A stretch of DNA of 64,000 bases from Flectobacillus longus (GCF_030056705.1 NZ_JASHIC010000006.1:1-64000); one strand, 5' to 3'. Positions 36,997 to 46,339 are shown, counted from the first letter of the stretch. Notes: generated from the sequence alone by a model not told the origin. Numbers and translations are program-made.

Positions 36997-38400
36997 ATGG
37001 CATTTTTTGATCATAATATCGAACTAAAGGATGATAAGCCTTCTAATATTATCAAAGTCATAGGCGTTGGTGGTGGCGGTAGCAATGCTGTTCGTCACAT
37101 GTATGAAATGAAAATTCAGGATGTTGATTTTGTGGTTTGTAATACCGATTTACAAGCGCTAAATGATAATTCTGTTCCAACAAAACTCCAATTAGGTGCC
37201 ATTCTTACCGAAGGGCTTGGAGCTGGTACTGAGCCAGAGCAAGGTAGATTAGCTGCTGAAGAAAGTGCTGCTCAAATTACTGCTTTGTTAGAAGGTGGTA
37301 CCAAAATGGTATTTATCACCGCAGGTATGGGAGGTGGTACAGGTACTGGGGCTGCACCTGTGATTGCTAAAGTTGCTAAGAGTCTTGATATTCTTACAGT
37401 TGCTATTGTTACTGCGCCTTACTCTTGGGAAGGCACAGAAAAAATCGATGCTGCTATGCGTGGTATCGAGGAATTACAGCGTACCTGTGATACAGTATTG
37501 GTAGTACTTAACGACAAATTACTTGAGATTTATGAAGATCTAAATATACTAGAAGCATTTGAGCACGCTGATGATGTGTTGGCCAATGCCGCCAAATCAG
37601 TAGCTGAAGTAATTACCAAGTCTGGTAAAATCAACGCCGACTTTAAGGATGTAAAAAAAGTACTTAGCAATGCAGGACAAGCTGTAATGAGTACAGCTTC
37701 GGCCAAGGGACAAAATCGTGCTTCGGAAGTTATCAAAAGTGCCCTCGATTCGCCATTACTTAATAACAAAGATATCAAAGGTGCTAAACGTATCCTTGTA
37801 ACTGTAGCTACTAGTAAAGCTAAAGTTATGGGTGTAAAAGAACAACAAATTATCACTGACTATATCATGAGAGAAATTGGCGAAGCTCCTGCTGGTTTCA
37901 AACTTGGATTTATCCTAGATGATGATTTGGACGAAGAAATGCGCGTAACAGTTATCGCTGCTGGATTTGACTTAGGCGACGATGCTCCACTACCTGTAAA
38001 TGGCAAAAACGGTGAAGAAAAAGAGTATGTTGCTCCGGCTAAGCCAAAACCTACTACAATTAAAGATCTTGTAGATAGACCATTGTCACCGAAGCCTATA
38101 ACTAATTTTAATAACCCACAACGAGTACCTACTCCTCAACCTCAACCACCTGTAGTGGTATATGAGGAAGAAGAAGTGTACGAAGACGAAGAGGAGGAAA
38201 GAGTTGAACATAAGCCCACATTCTACTATAAACAAGAAGACGATACCCTTCGTGTTAGACGTATGATTGATGCTTTCTGCCAAAAGATTCCTAACGAGAC
38301 AGACCTTGAGACTCCTGCTTATTTGAGACACAAGGTTCAGTTAATCGATATCAGTCAAGTTCCTGAAGTTGAGTTATTTGACCAACCATTGTACGAATAA
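36997..38400 (+). CDS. ftsZ: Cell division protein FtsZ
   Basis: This 467-residue tubulin homologue has an N-terminal GTPase core: VIGVGGGGSNAVRHM, GLGAGTEPEQGR, the tubulin signature GGGTGTGAAP (about 110-120), and the T7 loop NADFKDVKKVLSNAGQAVM. A long acidic Pro/Glu-rich linker (about 330-420) follows, then a conserved C-terminal peptide (DLETPAYLRHKVQL). It assembles the Z-ring at mid-cell. The upstream ftsA/ftsQ genes are absent, as ftsZ stands alone here with its own terminator. Confidence 0.98.
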   Translation: MAFFDHNIELKDDKPSNIIKVIGVGGGGSNAVRHMYEMKIQDVDFVVCNTDLQALNDNSVPTKLQLGAILTEGLGAGTEPEQGRLAAEESAAQITALLEGGTKMVFITAGMGGGTGTGAAPVIAKVAKSLDILTVAIVTAPYSWEGTEKIDAAMRGIEELQRTCDTVLVVLNDKLLEIYEDLNILEAFEHADDVLANAAKSVAEVITKSGKINADFKDVKKVLSNAGQAVMSTASAKGQNRASEVIKSALDSPLLNNKDIKGAKRILVTVATSKAKVMGVKEQQIITDYIMREIGEAPAGFKLGFILDDDLDEEMRVTVIAAGFDLGDDAPLPVNGKNGEEKEYVAPAKPKPTTIKDLVDRPLSPKPITNFNNPQRVPTPQPQPPVVVYEEEEVYEDEEEERVEHKPTFYYKQEDDTLRVRRMIDAFCQKIPNETDLETPAYLRHKVQLIDISQVPEVELFDQPLYE

Positions 38401-38432
38401 AAAAAGGGGTATCGGAATCGATACCCCTTTTT
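38401..38432 (+). terminator. Strong terminator of ftsZ
   Basis: A perfect 14-bp stem (AAAAAGGGGTATCG/CGATACCCCTTTTT) with a GAAT loop starts at the base after the stop codon. Confidence 0.93.
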
Positions 38433-38460
38433 GATTATAATCACCTGAATAATTGTTAAT

Positions 38461-38573
38461 TTAACTTTAACTTGCAATAGGCTGTACGCTATATGTCGTA
38501 AGCTAAAAGTTTAAAAGTGTTTCTATTTTGCCTAACGCCTACGGCCTAAAGCGTATTTGCACTAATACTCAAC
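38461..38573. repeat. GCCTA-type intergenic repeat
   Basis: The region contains TTTTGCCTAACGCCTACGGC followed by CTAAAGCGTATT and an inverted relative (GGCTGTACGCTATATGTCG). Related copies lie at 30475-30575, 31860-31892 and 60445-60485. It separates ftsZ and the SIMPL gene, which converge. Confidence 0.55.
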
Positions 38574-38576
38574 ACC

Positions 38577-39290
38577 TTATTTAATTTTAAACACTGCTTT
38601 CATATCAAATCTTACCTTGATTTTTTGGACATCTACTGTACTCTCTTGCATTGGAGCTGCATCTGCTGATATTGCCATTTCACGTTTCATGGCAGCATAC
38701 ATTGGTTGAGGATAATACCCGTTGTCAATTTCATAAATTTCTAGAGCTTCACCTAATTGTTCGCCGATACCTGCTAATAAATAGTTAGCTTTTTCTTTGG
38801 CATTTTGGAGAGCCTTAATTTTTACTTGCTTTTTCAACTCATCAATTTTTGAGTATTCAAAACGTTCAATATTTGTTGATAAAATGCCTTTTTCATCTAC
38901 ACGATTCAGAATAGCATCAATTTTAGAAAGATTTGCTAATGCCAACGTATAGGTTTTGCTTTCTAAGAAATTAGTTGGCTTTTTCTTTCCCCACCATTCA
39001 CGGTAACCGTTGATACCTCCAACAGTTAGGGCTTCTTTAGATAAACCTGCATCAGCCACAGCTTTTTGTAATTGCTGTTCCAATACCAAAATATCTACGC
39101 GGTTTTTGTTGTCTTTATCTTTGAAATATTCTCTCAAAGTAACCGAAACAAAGATTTTATCTGGTAATACCTCTTCTTCGGCTGTACCAGTCACTTCAAT
39201 TTTTTTCACAGGGGCTTTATCGTTATTTTGTGCTTGAGTCGAAAATAAAACTCCTCCAAACATTGCCAAGGCCATCATTAATTTTTTCAT
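38577..39290 (-). CDS. Exported SIMPL domain (DUF541) protein
   Basis: This 237-residue protein has a signal MKKLMMALAMFGGVLFSTQAQ. The SIMPL/DUF541 body contains KIEVTGTAEEEVLPDKIFVSVTLRE, VLEQQLQKAVADAGLS and KIKALQNAKEKANYLLAGIGEQLGEALEIYE. These exported proteins form oligomeric assemblies and have been linked to envelope stress; the role here is unknown. It is monocistronic. Confidence 0.9.
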   Translation of the reverse strand: MKKLMMALAMFGGVLFSTQAQNNDKAPVKKIEVTGTAEEEVLPDKIFVSVTLREYFKDKDNKNRVDILVLEQQLQKAVADAGLSKEALTVGGINGYREWWGKKKPTNFLESKTYTLALANLSKIDAILNRVDEKGILSTNIERFEYSKIDELKKQVKIKALQNAKEKANYLLAGIGEQLGEALEIYEIDNGYYPQPMYAAMKREMAISADAAPMQESTVDVQKIKVRFDMKAVFKIK

Positions 39291-39412
39291 AATAGTACAA
39301 AGATTTGTTTTTGAAATATCAATTTATGTCTTTACAACGGGCTTTGGATAGCTCAAGTATGTATTAACAAAAGTTTAACAAATAGCCCCAAAATTAGTTA
39401 CAAGGCTATTTA

Positions 39413-40762
39413 TTAAACTTTTTCTAAAATTTCATTAGCCACTCTTTCACCCGAACGAATAGCACCATCGATATATCCATTCCAAATTTCAGCAGTTTCA
39501 GTACCTGCCCAATGGATGTTTTTTATAGGTTCACGAAGGTGTTTCCCCAAGCTTGTCCACGCTCCTGTAGGCATCAGTCCAGCGTAGCATCCACCCGAAA
39601 ATTCTTCTTCTGCCCAAGATTTATCTACATAGAATAGGGGAGTTTGAGCTTCTTCACCAAAAAATTGGGTAAACTGTTTTAGCGCTACTTCCTTACGTTG
39701 CGACTCTGACAAAAGAGAAAAAGCCTTTGCTTGATTTGCTAATACAAATCCCATCATAATCCCCTTTGAGCCATCTTTGGGAGAATTATCAAAAGTTACG
39801 CTCACGTATCCTTCGTCACTTGCAGCTAAACCATTGAGTTCTTTTGCTCGCCAAAATGGTTTTTCATATACCGCATAACATTTCCAAACACTTCCCATCG
39901 GCATACGCTGAACTAACTGCTGTCGGTTGGCTGGCAATGCTGGCGAAAACTGTATTTTGTGCGTGAGGGTAGGCGGAATTGCTACAACAACCTTGGAAGC
40001 ATGATAATGAAAATCCTTCCCAATAACTTCAACCCCTTGTTCATCTTGCACGATTGAGTCTACACGATGATTCAAGAGAATCGTATTTTCGGGTAAGTCA
40101 TCCGCTATTTTGAGGGCTAAAGTTTGTGCTCCACCCAAAATTCGTTCTTCTTGAGCTCCATTTTTTACATTCATCAAGGTATCAAAATCTCTTCCTGATT
40201 TAGTATAAAATAAAGCATGAAGCATGGAGACTTCGTTTGGATGCGCTGCCCAAATAGCCTCAGAAGCTATCCCAAAAAGTTTTCGAGCAGTTTTAAAACG
40301 CATTTGTTGATTCATCCATGTTTGTAAAGTCATACTATCCCAATGCAGTGCATTTGGCGTATTCCAAGGACTTGCAAGATCAACAGTTTTAGATAACTTA
40401 TTGATTTTCTTTATCGCAAAATCTAAACTCAATAAGGCAGGAATAGGCAAGGGGGGTATTAATCCTTTATAGTTTTTACGTTTTCCATTCATGATTAAGG
40501 TACTTTTTCCTTCATCGTAGGTTGGGAATGTGGCTAGTTGATATTCTTTCAACATAGCATAAACCTTATCTTGCGAGGGACCAACCCAAGTTCCACCCAT
40601 ATCCAGATAGAAATCGTCAAAATGCTCGGTATGTACGCGTCCGCCTACACGAGAGCGGGCTTCAAGAATCCGCACCGTTTTTCCAGCTTGTAGCAAAGCC
40701 TTGGCGGCAGTAAGTCCCGCAAAACCAGCCCCAACAATTATGACATCTGTGGAGTTATTCAT
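39413..40762 (-). CDS. Flavin monoamine oxidase family protein
   Basis: This 449-residue protein has N-terminal FAD-binding VIIVGAGFAGLTAAKALLQAG, the second GG motif VRILEARSRVGGRVHTE, and the C-terminal FAD contact HWAGTETAEIWNGYIDGAIRSGERVANEIL. No signal peptide is seen. It oxidises a primary or secondary amine to imine using O2. ATG 40762 is preferred to a TTG at 40789. The substrate is unknown; there are no amine-metabolism genes beside it. Confidence 0.91.
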   Translation of the reverse strand: MNNSTDVIIVGAGFAGLTAAKALLQAGKTVRILEARSRVGGRVHTEHFDDFYLDMGGTWVGPSQDKVYAMLKEYQLATFPTYDEGKSTLIMNGKRKNYKGLIPPLPIPALLSLDFAIKKINKLSKTVDLASPWNTPNALHWDSMTLQTWMNQQMRFKTARKLFGIASEAIWAAHPNEVSMLHALFYTKSGRDFDTLMNVKNGAQEERILGGAQTLALKIADDLPENTILLNHRVDSIVQDEQGVEVIGKDFHYHASKVVVAIPPTLTHKIQFSPALPANRQQLVQRMPMGSVWKCYAVYEKPFWRAKELNGLAASDEGYVSVTFDNSPKDGSKGIMMGFVLANQAKAFSLLSESQRKEVALKQFTQFFGEEAQTPLFYVDKSWAEEEFSGGCYAGLMPTGAWTSLGKHLREPIKNIHWAGTETAEIWNGYIDGAIRSGERVANEILEKV

Positions 40763-41134
40763 GAAATGAGAGTTTTTATAGCAATTCAAATGATATATGA
40801 AGACAACAGGCTATTAGGATAATTCCATAGTTGTCCTACTCTTTGCTAGTCGATGGCAGATGAAACAGGTTTATGATAAAAATCATTTTTCAGCAACCTT
40901 TTAACTATAATTATTTTGTGAAAAAATTAGCATTTTCGCTGAAATATAGTCATTTTTTGAGCATATTCAAATTTTAGAAAAATTATCAAATCCCATAAAT
41001 TTTATGTAGCTTTGTCTATAAAGCAAATAGAACTACTCTGGATACTGGATTTGTTATGGAGGAGATAGGCTTCCATGAAGTAGAGCCCAAAATCCTTTGG
41101 TAAAAGATTCAAGCATCAAGAAACTAAACAGAAT
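40763..41134 (+). promoter_or_regulatory. Upstream region of the Rrf2 gene with a -7 element
   Basis: No gene is seen. TAGCTTTG at 41007-41014 matches TAnnTTTG and would give a 5' leader of about 115 nt before the Rrf2 start. The leader contains GGAGGAGATAGGCTTCC and could fold, but I recognise no riboswitch. Confidence 0.45.
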
Positions 41135-41545
41135 ATGATTTCCAAGAAAGCCAAATACGCTTTAAAAGCTTTAAAAGTACTAGCTCGTGAATATGAGAAA
41201 GGGCCTTTGTTGATTGCCAATATTGCCGAATCAGAGCACATTCCAAAGAAATTCTTAGAGGCTATTCTTTTGGAACTAAGAAATCACGGCATTTTACAAA
41301 GTCAAAAAGGAAAAGGAGGCGGATATTACCTAAGAATGTCTCCTGATCAAGTAACTTTTGCTAAAATTATCCGCATTATAGATGGCCCAATATCACCAAC
41401 ACTTTGTGTTTCTTTGCATTTTTATGGCAAGTGTGACGACTGTGTAAGTGAGGAAGCTTGTTCGCTTCGTAGCGTAATGGAGAAGTGGCGTGACGCTAAC
41501 CTTACGGTATTGGAAGAAACTACTTTGGCTGATTTGATTAAATAA
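41135..41545 (+). CDS. Rrf2 family transcriptional regulator with cysteine cluster
   Basis: This 136-residue protein has an N-terminal winged helix (MISKKAKYALKALKVLAREY, IPKKFLEAILLELRNHGILQS, GGGYYLRMSP). A dimerisation helix precedes four cysteines, C91, C100, C103 and C109 (CVSLHFYGKCDDCVSEEAC). Three of these match the spacing region that binds Fe-S in IscR-like sensors, so an iron-sulfur or redox sensor is likely. It stands alone; no isc/suf genes flank it. Confidence 0.9.
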   Translation: MISKKAKYALKALKVLAREYEKGPLLIANIAESEHIPKKFLEAILLELRNHGILQSQKGKGGGYYLRMSPDQVTFAKIIRIIDGPISPTLCVSLHFYGKCDDCVSEEACSLRSVMEKWRDANLTVLEETTLADLIK

Positions 41546-41566
41546 ATCAACCAGAATCAGTCATTT

Positions 41567-41755
41567 CTTATTCAGTGATTTGTGATTGAGTAATTTTATG
41601 ATTACTCTCCAACTTGTATCAAAAAAGCGGTCGAAAAAATAATTTTCGACCGCTTTTTTGATGATACCATTCTGGATATAACTCGGCTTAAGACGCAATT
41701 CTCTACTGCTAGAATACAAATTTTAAAATAATCGCTCAATCTTAATTCACTAAAT
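41567..41755. repeat. MITE-like element with central hairpin (copy 3)
   Basis: Central arms at 41618-41637 and 41643-41662 are perfect over 20 bp (GCGGTCG core). It is flanked by GATTGAGTAATTTTATGATT on the left and by AAGACGCAATTCTCTAC and ATCGCTCAATCTTAATTCAC on the right, degraded forms of the outer arms of copy 1. It also separates the convergent Rrf2 and fRMsr genes. Confidence 0.7.
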
Positions 41756-41781
41756 TTGGGATGATTCTGCATTACAGAAAT

Positions 41782-42267
41782 TTAGAGCGTTTTTTCCAAG
41801 GCTTTCATGATTTTTCCTAAACCTTCTGCATCTACTTCCGAAAAGTCATTGAGCAAATCAGAATCTACGTCCAATACCATCGCCACATTTCCTTCTTTAT
41901 CAAAAACTGGCAATACAATCTCCGATTTTGACGCCGAAGAGCAAGCAATATGACCTGGAAAAGCCTCCACATCAGGTACTATTACCGTTTCTTTTGTGGT
42001 ATAGCAATGTCCACAAACGCCCTTATTAAAGTTGATACGAGTACATGCCAAAGGCCCTTGAAATGGTCCTAAAACAAGTTGATTTCCTTTGGTTAAATAA
42101 AAACCTACCCAGAAAAAACCGAATGCTTCTTTCAGTACTGCCGAAATATTTGCCAAATTGGCAATCAAATCACTTTCGGTACTAATCAAAGCCTCTATCT
42201 GTGGGATAACGGCCTCGTATATTTCTTTTCTATCTTTTGTTTCTGGAATAAATAAATTCTCAGCCAT
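41782..42267 (-). CDS. msrC: Free methionine-(R)-sulfoxide reductase (GAF domain)
   Basis: This 161-residue GAF-fold protein has the three fRMsr cysteines: C75 (GPLACTRINF), C85 (KGVCGHCYT) and C109 (FPGHIACSSASKSEIVLPV). Length and motif order match the bacterial enzyme that reduces free Met-R-SO with thioredoxin. C88 is an extra nearby cysteine. It is cytoplasmic. Confidence 0.93.
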   Translation of the reverse strand: MAENLFIPETKDRKEIYEAVIPQIEALISTESDLIANLANISAVLKEAFGFFWVGFYLTKGNQLVLGPFQGPLACTRINFNKGVCGHCYTTKETVIVPDVEAFPGHIACSSASKSEIVLPVFDKEGNVAMVLDVDSDLLNDFSEVDAEGLGKIMKALEKTL

Positions 42268-42369
42268 TTTGATTTTAATTGTTTGTTGATTTGCCTGATT
42301 GGCTTTTGGCTTTGAGCTGTCAGCTTTCAGAACAATGTATCTATTGCCTCCTTGTCTAACCCCTTAGCC

Positions 42370-42861
42370 CTAAACTAATTGCTTAAAATATCTCGCCATC
42401 CATGAATCGCCTGCGGGAAGCGTCCATTTTTCTTGGAACTCGGCAACTGTAGCGACAAGTGTATTGACGATAGGAGTTTCAGGAGTAATTTCGCCAGAAG
42501 TTACCAATCCTCTGATTTTCAACATCTCAACAGTTTCGATGGTATCGCCTTTAAAATAGGCAATTGAGCGATCAAAGAAATTGACATTGAGGTGTTGTGT
42601 CAACTCCTTAAACCAACGTCCAGAGGCATCAATAGAGCATCCCGAAGCAGCGTTTTGCTGTTCGTCGGCGGCTACAATAATAAATCGATTTTGAATAACC
42701 TGAAAAGCTCCCAATAGCGGTGCACCATGTGCTGCCCATTGTTCAATTTGTTGTTGAAGATATTGACCAACAAAAGCTGTTTCGTCAGATGAAAGAAGGC
42801 GTTCTGTTTGATAAACCCAAACACGTGCCGAAGGAGATATATTTTCGAATGCTACGTACAT
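42370..42861 (-). CDS. Conserved Bacteroidota protein of unknown function (often misnamed ABC transporter ATPase)
   Basis: This 163-residue soluble protein has no signal and no Walker motifs. I recognise the text (MYVAFENISPSARVWVYQTE, VIQNRFIIVAADEQQNAASGCSIDASGRWF, PAGDSWMARYFKQLV) as a family widespread in Bacteroidota that is commonly labelled ABC transporter ATPase without support. GCSID resembles the tail of small fold families using a conserved Cys. It has a complete promoter 30-60 bp upstream and is monocistronic. Confidence 0.8.
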   Translation of the reverse strand: MYVAFENISPSARVWVYQTERLLSSDETAFVGQYLQQQIEQWAAHGAPLLGAFQVIQNRFIIVAADEQQNAASGCSIDASGRWFKELTQHLNVNFFDRSIAYFKGDTIETVEMLKIRGLVTSGEITPETPIVNTLVATVAEFQEKWTLPAGDSWMARYFKQLV

Positions 42862-42889
42862 AATTGTAATGGCTTTTAGTAAGCTTTGA

Positions 42890-42921
42890 CAAAGATAAAA
42901 ATAGGGAATCTCTTTGCCAAA
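42890..42921 (-). promoter_or_regulatory. Complete promoter of the 42370-42861 gene
   Basis: On the minus strand TTTG (42918-42921) lies 20 bp before TATCTTTG (42890-42897), matching the Bacteroidota -33/-7 consensus and spacing. The start codon is 29 bp further. Confidence 0.75.
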
Positions 42922-42935
42922 GCCTACACCAACAA

Positions 42936-43730
42936 CTACATACTTGCGTCAATGAGTTCCGCTAGGTCATAAACTTTTACGGAGTCTTCTTTTTCTTTAT
43001 TTTTCACCCCATCCGACATCATGACCATACAAAATGGACAAGCTACTGCAATGGTTTGTGCACCAGTTTCTAGGGCGTCTTCGATGCGTTCTACGTTAAT
43101 ATCCTTATTACCTTTTTCAGGCTCTTTAAACATTTGTGCACCACCTGCACCACAGCACAGACCTTTGGTACGACAACGCTTCATCTCTACCAATTCGGCA
43201 TCGAGGGCTTCTAATACAGCTCTTGGCGCCTCATAAACCTCATTGGCACGACCCAAATAGCAAGAATCATGATAGGTAATCTTTTTGCCCTTGAAACTAC
43301 CACCTTCAGCCATTTTGACTTTACCGTCGTTAATCAACTGTTGCAAATACTCCGAATGGTGCAATACCTCATAATTTCCTCCCAGAGCTGGATATTCATT
43401 TTTGAGGGTATTGAAGCAATGTGGGCAAGCTGTTACAATTTTCTTGATGCCATAACCATCTAGTACTTGGATGTTCATCGTCGCTTGCATTTGGAACAAA
43501 AACTCATTACCTGCACGACGTGCTGGATCGCCAGTGCATGATTCTTCGGTACCTAAAACCGCAAATTTGATTCCTACACGATGGAGAATTTTGGCAAATG
43601 CAATCGTAACTTTTTTATATCGGTCATCAAATGACCCTGCACAACCTACCCAAAACAAAATTTCTGGGGTTTCACCTTGCATAGCCATATCAGCCATGGT
43701 TGGCACTTTGAATTCTAGCGCTTGTGACAT
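42936..43730 (-). CDS. CCG-domain iron-sulfur protein (HdrB/GlpC/FadF C-terminal-like)
   Basis: This 264-residue protein has two CCG-type cysteine domains: FWVGCAGSFDDRYKK with TACPHCFNTLKNEY, and TYHDSCYLGR with KGLCCGAGGAQMF and ACPFCMVMMSDG. Such domains bind a noncubane [4Fe-4S] cluster in heterodisulfide-reductase-type enzymes. With the membrane/ferredoxin protein encoded by the same operon (44874-46202), it makes up the parts that a single FadF-like polypeptide carries. It would pass electrons between ETF or another donor and quinone. A hydrolase gene lies between the two halves. Confidence 0.9.
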   Translation of the reverse strand: MSQALEFKVPTMADMAMQGETPEILFWVGCAGSFDDRYKKVTIAFAKILHRVGIKFAVLGTEESCTGDPARRAGNEFLFQMQATMNIQVLDGYGIKKIVTACPHCFNTLKNEYPALGGNYEVLHHSEYLQQLINDGKVKMAEGGSFKGKKITYHDSCYLGRANEVYEAPRAVLEALDAELVEMKRCRTKGLCCGAGGAQMFKEPEKGNKDINVERIEDALETGAQTIAVACPFCMVMMSDGVKNKEKEDSVKVYDLAELIDASM

Positions 43731-43742
43731 CTGTTGAATATT

Positions 43743-44741
43743 TTATGGTCGGAAAACCTTTTCGTCTAAAAACTTTTCTGTGCCTTTCTGTACTCCTTCA
43801 TAATCTTTCGAAAGTACATACGAGGCTATTACGTGGTTGCCTGCATTCGGGAATACCTGTTTCTCCTTTTTCGAAGCATCAACGCCTAATTCATCATACA
43901 TTTTGAGCATAGCAGGCACTGATACTACTTTATCCTGTTCTTGTTCATTTTTATAATAATAGGCTAAATAAGTTGGGCATTTTACTTTCGCGAAAGTCTC
44001 TGGTGTCATCACATGAGTCAAGAAATTTTGCAAAGCAATTAAGCCATCAACATGATAATGTGTTGACCAATATTTGGCATGAAGTGGATTGTAGGGTTTA
44101 AAATCTCGTATTTCTGAACCCATAATAGCAGTAGCTAATTTTTTACCCCAAGGATTATCAAGCGCTGCTGCATTTTTATCAAATATCTCAATACAAGGCG
44201 AATACAATACTATTGCTTTGATTTCTGGATGTCTCGAAGCAAGATATAAGGTTAGCGCTCCGCCAAACGACGTGCCTACAACAATAACTTCCTTGCCTAG
44301 TTTTTTAGTAATAGCCAAAGCCTTTTCTACCGACTCTAATACTTGGTCTGTTGTAAGGTTTTTCATGGTGCTATCGCCCAAATTAATCCCATGCCCAGCG
44401 AGACGTGCGAGGTATAAGTTGGCATGGTACTTTTTTACCAAATTGGTATGAACGGGGTCACCTTCTTCTTGACTTGCCGAAAAACCATGAACGTACAAAA
44501 GCGCAACATCTGTTGGCTTTTTTTGTAAAGAATCAGCCCAAATAATTCTTGCCTGATTGTCTTCTCTAATACCCTTCACGGCTTTTTCTTCGGCATTTAT
44601 TTGAGCTTCGAGAGCATTCAAAGAATCGGGAAGACTAAAGCTATAGTCTTTCAAAGTTGGAGCATCAGGTTTGGGTCCCAACAAGTAGAGAATACCACCA
44701 AACCCGATGACCCCGAAAAGTATGCTGATGAAGCGACGCAT
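43743..44741 (-). CDS. Membrane-anchored alpha/beta hydrolase
   Basis: This 332-residue protein has an N-terminal anchor (MRRFISILFGVIGFGGILYLLG). The alpha/beta hydrolase fold has oxyanion region LLYVHGFSASQEEGDP, nucleophile elbow VVGTSFGGAL, and a C-terminal acid/His region (DELGVDASKKEKQVFPNAGNHVIAS). It resembles monoglyceride lipase/carboxylesterase proteins. ATG 44741 is preferred to 44834. It lies 12 bp upstream of the CCG-domain gene and downstream of the ferredoxin-type gene, suggesting a lipid-degradation context. Confidence 0.88.
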   Translation of the reverse strand: MRRFISILFGVIGFGGILYLLGPKPDAPTLKDYSFSLPDSLNALEAQINAEEKAVKGIREDNQARIIWADSLQKKPTDVALLYVHGFSASQEEGDPVHTNLVKKYHANLYLARLAGHGINLGDSTMKNLTTDQVLESVEKALAITKKLGKEVIVVGTSFGGALTLYLASRHPEIKAIVLYSPCIEIFDKNAAALDNPWGKKLATAIMGSEIRDFKPYNPLHAKYWSTHYHVDGLIALQNFLTHVMTPETFAKVKCPTYLAYYYKNEQEQDKVVSVPAMLKMYDELGVDASKKEKQVFPNAGNHVIASYVLSKDYEGVQKGTEKFLDEKVFRP

Positions 44742-44873
44742 ATTATGTTTTGTTTTTTGAGTTAAAAGTTTTGTATGAGGGACAAAGTGGCAGAGGCGCA
44801 TAGGCACAAAGTGAAAGTTAATTTTACAGCTCAAATTTTTTCGAATGAAACAAACACTTTGTGCCTTTGAACC

Positions 44874-46202
44874 TTATCCCTCTTTCTGCGCCCAATTGAA
44901 TCGATCTGCTGGCGAAAATTTCCAAGGAGCCTGATTGTTTTCTAAGTTCGAAAACATCGCATTCCATGAGCCTGGGGCATCAGATTCTTCCATGATTTGG
45001 TATCGACGCAATTGCAGAATAATATCTAATGGCGAAATATTAATAGGACATTCTTGTACACAGGCATTACAGGTAGTACAAGCGCGTAATTCTTCGGCTG
45101 AGATATAATCGCCGTACAAGGACTTTCCATCATCCACGAATTGCCCTTTATTTTGCGTCATATTGCGTCCAACCTCTTCCAGACGGTCGCGAGTATCCAT
45201 CATGATTTTTCGTGGCGACAACGCCTTTCCTGTGAGATTGGCAGGACATTGCGAAGTGCAACGACCACATTCGGTGCAAGAATAAGCATCCATCAAGTTT
45301 TTCCAAGTCAAATCCTTGATGTCTTTAGCTCCAAAACGAGCAATTTCTGCAGGTGCTTCTGAGGCAGGTTGTTCGAGCCCCAGCATGATTTTTACTTCTT
45401 GCGTCACCGACGGCATATTAGCCATTTGTCCTTTGGCTTCCAAGTTTGAAAAATAGGTGTTGGGAAACGCCAAGAAAATATGCAAATGTTTTGAATAAGT
45501 CACATATACGGCAAAAGCCAAAATCCCCAGAATGTGCAACCACCAAGCCAAACGCTCATACGCAATCAAAGCGGTTGTATTCCATCCCTCAAAAATCGGT
45601 TTGAGAAATCCACTAAACGCAAAAGTTCCTACAGGATGAAAATGCTCAACACCTCTCGATTGCAAAACACTATCGGCAGCGTTCATGCTCAAAAGAAAAA
45701 ACATCAAGATAATTTCTGAAAATAAAATCGTATTGGCATCAATTTCTGGAAAACCACTCAACTCACGGTGGCGTGTAGCTTGAAGACGTTCTACTTTGGT
45801 GATATTTCTACGAACCAAGAAAATTACACATACGACCAATACCCCAAATGCCATTGTTTCGAAAAAATTAATCAACAGGGGATAGGTATCGCCCAAAATT
45901 GGAGCAAATAGGCGATGAGTACCCAATAGACCGTCTAAGACGATTTCGAGCACCTCAATATTGATTAGCAAAAAACCTGCGTAAATAACAAAGTGCATTA
46001 AACCAATCAACGGACGATCAAACATCTTTTGCTGTCCAAAAGCAATTCGTAGCATCATGGCACGACGTTCTTCGGGGCGGTCGCTACGGTCTTCGTCACG
46101 ACCTAGTAAAATCGTGTTGCGAATAGTTTTGATTCGTTGTCCGATAAAATACCCTGCCGCAGCTAATGCTAACAGAAATAGAATTTGTTGTACGACTTGC
46201 AT
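44874..46202 (-). CDS. Membrane iron-sulfur reductase subunit (nitrate-reductase-gamma-like plus 2x[4Fe-4S])
   Basis: This is a 442-residue protein. The N-terminal ~250 residues hold five or six membrane spans (IGLMHFVIYAGFLLINIEVLE, FFETMAFGVLVVCVIFLV, LHILGILAFAVYVTYSKHLHIF) with histidines suited to b-type haem. Two ferredoxin motifs follow, CTECGRCTSQCP and CTTCNACVQECP (about 310-400). It resembles the first part of FadF/HdrE-D-like quinone reductases, and its CCG part is encoded separately at 42936-43730. A 38-bp near-perfect palindrome lies ~140 bp upstream. Confidence 0.9.
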   Translation of the reverse strand: MQVVQQILFLLALAAAGYFIGQRIKTIRNTILLGRDEDRSDRPEERRAMMLRIAFGQQKMFDRPLIGLMHFVIYAGFLLINIEVLEIVLDGLLGTHRLFAPILGDTYPLLINFFETMAFGVLVVCVIFLVRRNITKVERLQATRHRELSGFPEIDANTILFSEIILMFFLLSMNAADSVLQSRGVEHFHPVGTFAFSGFLKPIFEGWNTTALIAYERLAWWLHILGILAFAVYVTYSKHLHIFLAFPNTYFSNLEAKGQMANMPSVTQEVKIMLGLEQPASEAPAEIARFGAKDIKDLTWKNLMDAYSCTECGRCTSQCPANLTGKALSPRKIMMDTRDRLEEVGRNMTQNKGQFVDDGKSLYGDYISAEELRACTTCNACVQECPINISPLDIILQLRRYQIMEESDAPGSWNAMFSNLENNQAPWKFSPADRFNWAQKEG

Positions 46203-46283
46203 AGTAAGTTGAGATTATTGCTGATTACTTTTGATGGGGACAAAACCTTGAGAAAACCACTTGATTTTGTCTTAAAAAGCTAC

Positions 46284-46291
46284 CAAATATA
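46284..46291 (-). promoter_or_regulatory. -7 element candidate for the iron-sulfur operon
   Basis: CAAATATA on the plus strand reads TATATTTG on the minus strand, a TAnnTTTG match 82 bp before the start codon. No good -33 was found; the large palindrome lies ~50 bp further upstream. Confidence 0.4.
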
Positions 46292-46339
46292 TTCAATTAA
46301 TATTTTTTCATGAAAAAACTGCATATTGCAAAGATGGGT

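Noticed and set aside
42370-42861. ABC transporter ATPase
   Set aside because: Although relatives carry this name, the protein has no Walker A, Walker B or signature motif.
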